DNA of 33,091 bases from an uncultured Bacteroidales bacterium. GTDB lineage: Bacteria; Bacteroidota; Bacteroidia; Bacteroidales; Muribaculaceae. The notes under the pieces were generated by a model, which was given only the letters and a program-made list of their open reading frames with translations, had not been told where the DNA came from and searched no databases. The stretch spans positions 1-33,091 of the forward strand of contig CACZHT010000048.1 of assembly GCA_902781045.1 (NCBI GenBank), given 5' to 3'. Shown here one piece after another: positions 31,214-33,091 of the stretch. A program made the position numbers and the translations under genes. Position 1 is the stretch's first letter, and the number at the start of each line of letters is the position of its first letter.

Positions 31214-31750
31214 ATGAACATAGCCGTATATTGCAGCTCGCGTCGCGCTCTGGACCAGGAGTGCTACGACTTGGCTCAGGGTCTGGGTCGTTGGCTGGGC
31301 AGCCAGGGCCACACACTGGTCTATGGTGGTGTGAATGCCGGGCTGATGCATGCCGTTGCGCAGGCATGTCACGATGCGGGAGGTCGCATAGTGGGTGTCA
31401 ACGTCCAGAAATTCAAGCACCGCGCCGACCCGCTGGTCGACGAGGTTGTCTTCACCGCCAACCTGGGTGAGCGCAAGGCGCGCATGTATCAGTTGGCCGA
31501 TGCCTTTGTCGTGCTGCCGGGTGGCCTGGGCACAGTCGACGAATGGGTGGCCACACTGTCGCAGTTGGTCGTTGACGGCGATGAGCAGCGCAAGGTCTAT
31601 GTGCTCAACTGGCGGGGCATGTATGACTCGCTGCTGCGCTACCTCGACGAGATGGCGCAGTCGCCCTTTGCGCGCGATTGCCATCTGGACAAGACCATTG
31701 TGACCACCGACCTGCAACAACTCATCGAAAAAATCCAAACAACCCAATGA
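31214..31750 (+). CDS. LOG family nucleotide phosphoribohydrolase
   Basis: 178 residues. The lysine-decarboxylase-like/LOG Rossmann fold carries the diagnostic PGGLGTVDE (102-110), with YGGVNAGLMHAVA early and ERKARMYQLAD before it. LOG enzymes release the free base from nucleoside 5'-monophosphates, classically cytokinin riboside monophosphate; in gut bacteria the natural substrate is likely a purine nucleotide. Old annotations as lysine decarboxylase are wrong. It follows birA by 41 bases, and its TGA stop overlaps the pduO start by 4 bases (ATGA), so translation is probably coupled. No signal peptide; cytoplasmic. Confidence 0.93.
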   Translation: MNIAVYCSSRRALDQECYDLAQGLGRWLGSQGHTLVYGGVNAGLMHAVAQACHDAGGRIVGVNVQKFKHRADPLVDEVVFTANLGERKARMYQLADAFVVLPGGLGTVDEWVATLSQLVVDGDEQRKVYVLNWRGMYDSLLRYLDEMAQSPFARDCHLDKTIVTTDLQQLIEKIQTTQ

Positions 31751-32307
31751 AAAGTAAAGTATATACCCTGACTGGCGACAAGGGCACAACGTCGCTCGTG
31801 GGCGGCACACGCGTCAGCAAGGACGATGTGCGCGTCGAGGCCTACGGAACTGTTGATGAACTGAATGCTCACCTGGGTCTGCTGGTGCTGGAGTGCCCCG
31901 CCGACATGTCCCGTCAGCAGCAACTGGTGCGCAAGGTGCAGAACAAGCTCTTTAACATTGGGGCCTATCTGGCCACCGAGAACACGGCCGAGGACGCTCC
32001 CGTCTATGGGCTGAATGAGGACGATGTCACCGAGGTTGAGCACATGATTGACCTCATGGACGAGGCACTGCCCCCCTTCCGGGGGTTCATCCTGCCCGGC
32101 GGCAGCCGCATGAGTGCGCTGTGCGACATTTGCCGCACCATCGCGCGTCGCGCCGAGCGCCGTGTCATCACCCTGAGTCACGATGCTCCTGTCAGTGGGC
32201 TTGTGCTGCGTTACCTGAATCGTTTGAGTGACTTTTTCTTCGTTTTAGCAAGATTTAACAATGTCACCCATGATTTCGATGAAATTTATTGGGACAAGAA
32301 TGCTTGA
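31747..32307 (+). CDS. pduO: PduO-type cob(I)alamin adenosyltransferase
   Basis: 186 residues, complete PduO fold. N-terminal YTLTGDKGTTSLVGGTRVSK is the ATP-binding loop; VEAYGTVDELNAHLG, FILPGGSRMSALCDICRTIARRAER and VLRYLNRLSDFFFVLAR are the usual signature blocks. The last block includes the Phe/Asp region at the cobalamin site. It transfers the 5'-deoxyadenosyl group of ATP to cob(I)alamin, giving adenosylcobalamin, the cofactor of methylmalonyl-CoA mutase in propionate production. The start is given by the 4-base ATGA overlap with the LOG stop. The riboswitch at 22577 senses the same cofactor but is 9 kb away and does not control this gene. Confidence 0.96.
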   Translation: MKSKVYTLTGDKGTTSLVGGTRVSKDDVRVEAYGTVDELNAHLGLLVLECPADMSRQQQLVRKVQNKLFNIGAYLATENTAEDAPVYGLNEDDVTEVEHMIDLMDEALPPFRGFILPGGSRMSALCDICRTIARRAERRVITLSHDAPVSGLVLRYLNRLSDFFFVLARFNNVTHDFDEIYWDKNA

Positions 32308-32331
32308 TGTGTAAAATACTTTGTACCTTTG
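32304..32331 (+). promoter_or_regulatory. Promoter of the DUF2795 gene (TTG-N17-TACCTTTG)
   Basis: TTG at 32304-32306 overlaps the pduO stop codon; TACCTTTG is at 32324-32331. The 86-base leader to the ATG at 32418 contains a short hairpin of ATTAAA/TTTTAAT type. Confidence 0.65.
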
Positions 32332-32417
32332 CGCACTTTTTTGGAAAGCGCCCGACCGCTGTTGGGGGTAAATCTGAAATTAAAGAATAATTCTTGATTT
32401 TAATTCTGCATTAGACA

Positions 32418-32642
32418 ATGTATTGGACATTAGAGTTGGCTACCAAACTTGAAGACGCTCCCTGGCCCGCCACCAAGGAGGAGCTTATCGACTATGCAGT
32501 GCGCAGTGGCGCGCCGCTAGAGGTTATTGAGAACCTGCAGGAGATAGAAGACGAGGGTGACACATACGAGTCAATCGAAGAGATTTGGCCTGACTACCCA
32601 AGCACCGACGACGACTTCTTCTTCGACGCCGAGGAGTACTGA
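32418..32642 (+). CDS. DUF2795 domain protein
   Basis: 74 residues, strongly acidic (many D and E, ending DDDFFFDAEEY). The sequence MYWTLELATKLEDAPWPATKEELIDYAVRSG is the DUF2795 pattern, conserved across Bacteroidetes, with WPATKEELIDYA as its core. It is a small soluble cytoplasmic protein of unknown function; homologues are annotated only by that domain. It has its own promoter just inside the end of pduO and is followed by two hairpins. Being a real gene is well supported by the family match and by the promoter, despite its size. Confidence 0.9.
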   Translation: MYWTLELATKLEDAPWPATKEELIDYAVRSGAPLEVIENLQEIEDEGDTYESIEEIWPDYPSTDDDFFFDAEEY

Positions 32643-32663
32643 CGCTTTTTCTCCTCACAACCA

Positions 32664-32680
32664 TGCCGCGCTCTGCGGCA
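32664..32680 (+). other. Small hairpin after DUF2795
   Basis: TGCCGC (32664-32669) and GCGGCA (32675-32680) form a perfect 6-bp stem with a 5-base loop, 21 bases past the stop. Confidence 0.6.
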
Positions 32681-32688
32681 CAAGCACA

Positions 32689-32718
32689 ACCGCCTGGACC
32701 TGCGTTCAGGCGGTGTTT
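32689..32718 (+). terminator. Terminator of DUF2795
   Basis: ACCGCCTG (32689-32696) and CAGGCGGT (32707-32714) form a perfect 8-bp stem with a 10-base loop, followed by GTTTG. The T-run is short. Confidence 0.65.
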
Positions 32719-32755
32719 GCGTCTGGGCCTGTGTGCTGGCGGTGTTTTCGTCTGG
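32709..32755 (+). repeat. 18-base direct repeat, period 29
   Basis: GGCGGTGTTTGCGTCTGG (32709-32726) and GGCGGTGTTTTCGTCTGG (32738-32755) differ at one base. The first copy includes the 3' arm of the terminator, so the terminator tail has been partly duplicated. Confidence 0.75.
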
Positions 32756-32830
32756 ACTAACGATTTATACGGAACAAATATGTTTCTGGCAGGATGAAAT
32801 TTTTCGGTAACTGCTCAGTGATTCCGCGTT

Positions 32831-32932
32831 TCCCCTCCCCTTTTCCAAAGGGGAGGGGTCAGGGGTGGGGTTTGGAGGCAATGCACGATGCACAGTGACT
32901 GCCTGGCAGCTTCACCTCCCCTTTGTGTGAAG
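32831..32932. repeat. Fifth G-run module and a truncated sixth, cut by the insertion sequence
   Basis: A full module lies at 32831-32880 (CCCCTCCCC 32832-32840, then GGGGAGGGGTCAGGGGTGGGG from 32850). The flank at 32878-32911 repeats that at 30024-30050, and a sixth module then begins (CCTCCCCTTT about 32915-32924) but stops at 32932 where IS sequence starts. The 10-mer variant CTCAGTGATT lies at 32815-32824. Confidence 0.85.
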
Positions 32933-33091
32933 TGACCCCAAAAAGTTGGACGGGTTAAACATTAACGTTCAATGAAAAGAGTTCGGTATTGCACCGGGCT
33001 CTTTCCTTTTAACCTGGATTTAATTCTTTTATTGTTGTAATAGTCAATATATTCATCCAAAGCCTTCATGAAGGCTTCGGCCGATTCGAAC
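32933..33091. mobile_element. IS3-family insertion sequence, one end
   Basis: The element begins TGACCCCAAAAAGTTGGAC at 32933, a terminal sequence characteristic of many IS3-family members. The 3' end of the transposase gene starts 29 bases inside. The element continues past the window. Confidence 0.85.
32962..33091 (-). CDS. IS3-family transposase (OrfB), C-terminal part
   Basis: The minus strand reads about 43 residues up to TAA at 32962-32964, with ALDEYIDYYNNKRIKSRLKG and SPVQYR. This is the standard end of the IS3/IS150 OrfB DDE integrase domain, where the NxxR and SPxxYR blocks follow the catalytic glutamate. The rest, including the catalytic D, D and E, lies beyond the window. It cuts and joins the IS ends during transposition. 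The gene runs inward from the unseen end, so the visible end is downstream of orfB. Nothing in the visible part suggests decay. Confidence 0.88.
   Translation of the reverse strand, partial: FESAEAFMKALDEYIDYYNNKRIKSRLKGKSPVQYRTLFIER

Overview
The window is a 33 kb piece of a high-GC Bacteroidales chromosome. I would guess Muribaculaceae or Prevotellaceae, but the sequence does not fix the family. The evidence is consistent throughout. Many genes are preceded by the Bacteroidetes sigma-ABfr promoter box TAnnTTTG, often with TTG or TTTG about 17-20 bases upstream. Shine-Dalgarno sites are mostly absent. The gene families are typical of the phylum: a SusB-type GH97 alpha-glucosidase, a PorX-type regulator, BspA leucine-rich repeats, an OMP_b-brl_3 outer-membrane barrel and a Bacteroidetes DUF2795 protein.

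Layout. 1-1.6 kb: 3' part of a secreted protein with a duplicated domain. 1.7-2.6 kb: a junction where the C-terminal ends of two unrelated genes (a POT peptide transporter on minus, an unknown protein on plus) meet head to head, followed by a small lipoprotein. 2.7-5.4 kb: a BspA-like LRR protein and a YqhD/BDH-type iron alcohol dehydrogenase. 5.5-8.8 kb (minus): a secreted fusion with a flavin-binding split barrel, then a GH97 glucosidase. 9.2-11.4 kb: a multi-domain secreted protein ending in a dockerin-like repeat. 11.5-14.4 kb: tRNA-Ser(GGA) with terminator, then mutS, closed by a perfect 37-bp inverted repeat. 14.5-16.4 kb: an M15 peptidase and a phage portal-like gene, a two-gene phage relic that runs into the 3' end of menG/ubiE. 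16.4-18.1 kb (minus): purC-ubiE. 18.2-21.1 kb: a serine beta-lactamase-like hydrolase and two tandem NUC1-type nucleases. 21.2-22.0 kb (minus): a secreted protein sharing its C-terminal tail with the first gene. 22.1-23.0 kb: a dense non-coding block with a MITE-like element, a 69-bp tandem duplication, a cobalamin riboswitch and a possible small RNA. 23.1-25.4 kb: outer-membrane barrel. 25.6-28.6 kb: a lone vWA protein, then a zinc-ribbon protein and porX on minus. 28.8-32.6 kb: TPR membrane protein, tsaE, an array of G-run repeats, the birA-LOG-pduO operon and DUF2795. 32.8-33.1 kb: one more G-run repeat, then part of another copy into which an IS3-family element has inserted.

How the parts relate. 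Housekeeping functions (mismatch repair, purine and menaquinone synthesis, t6A modification, biotinylation, adenosylcobalamin) alternate with cell-surface and secreted genes. PorX and the shared C-terminal tails suggest type IX secretion, but that link is inference. The most unusual content is non-coding: a roughly 200-bp element with terminal inverted repeats, a 9-bp flanking duplication and five triloop hairpins; a perfect 75-bp palindrome built around GGGGACGGTTCT; and a B12 riboswitch with no recognisable B12 gene directly behind it.
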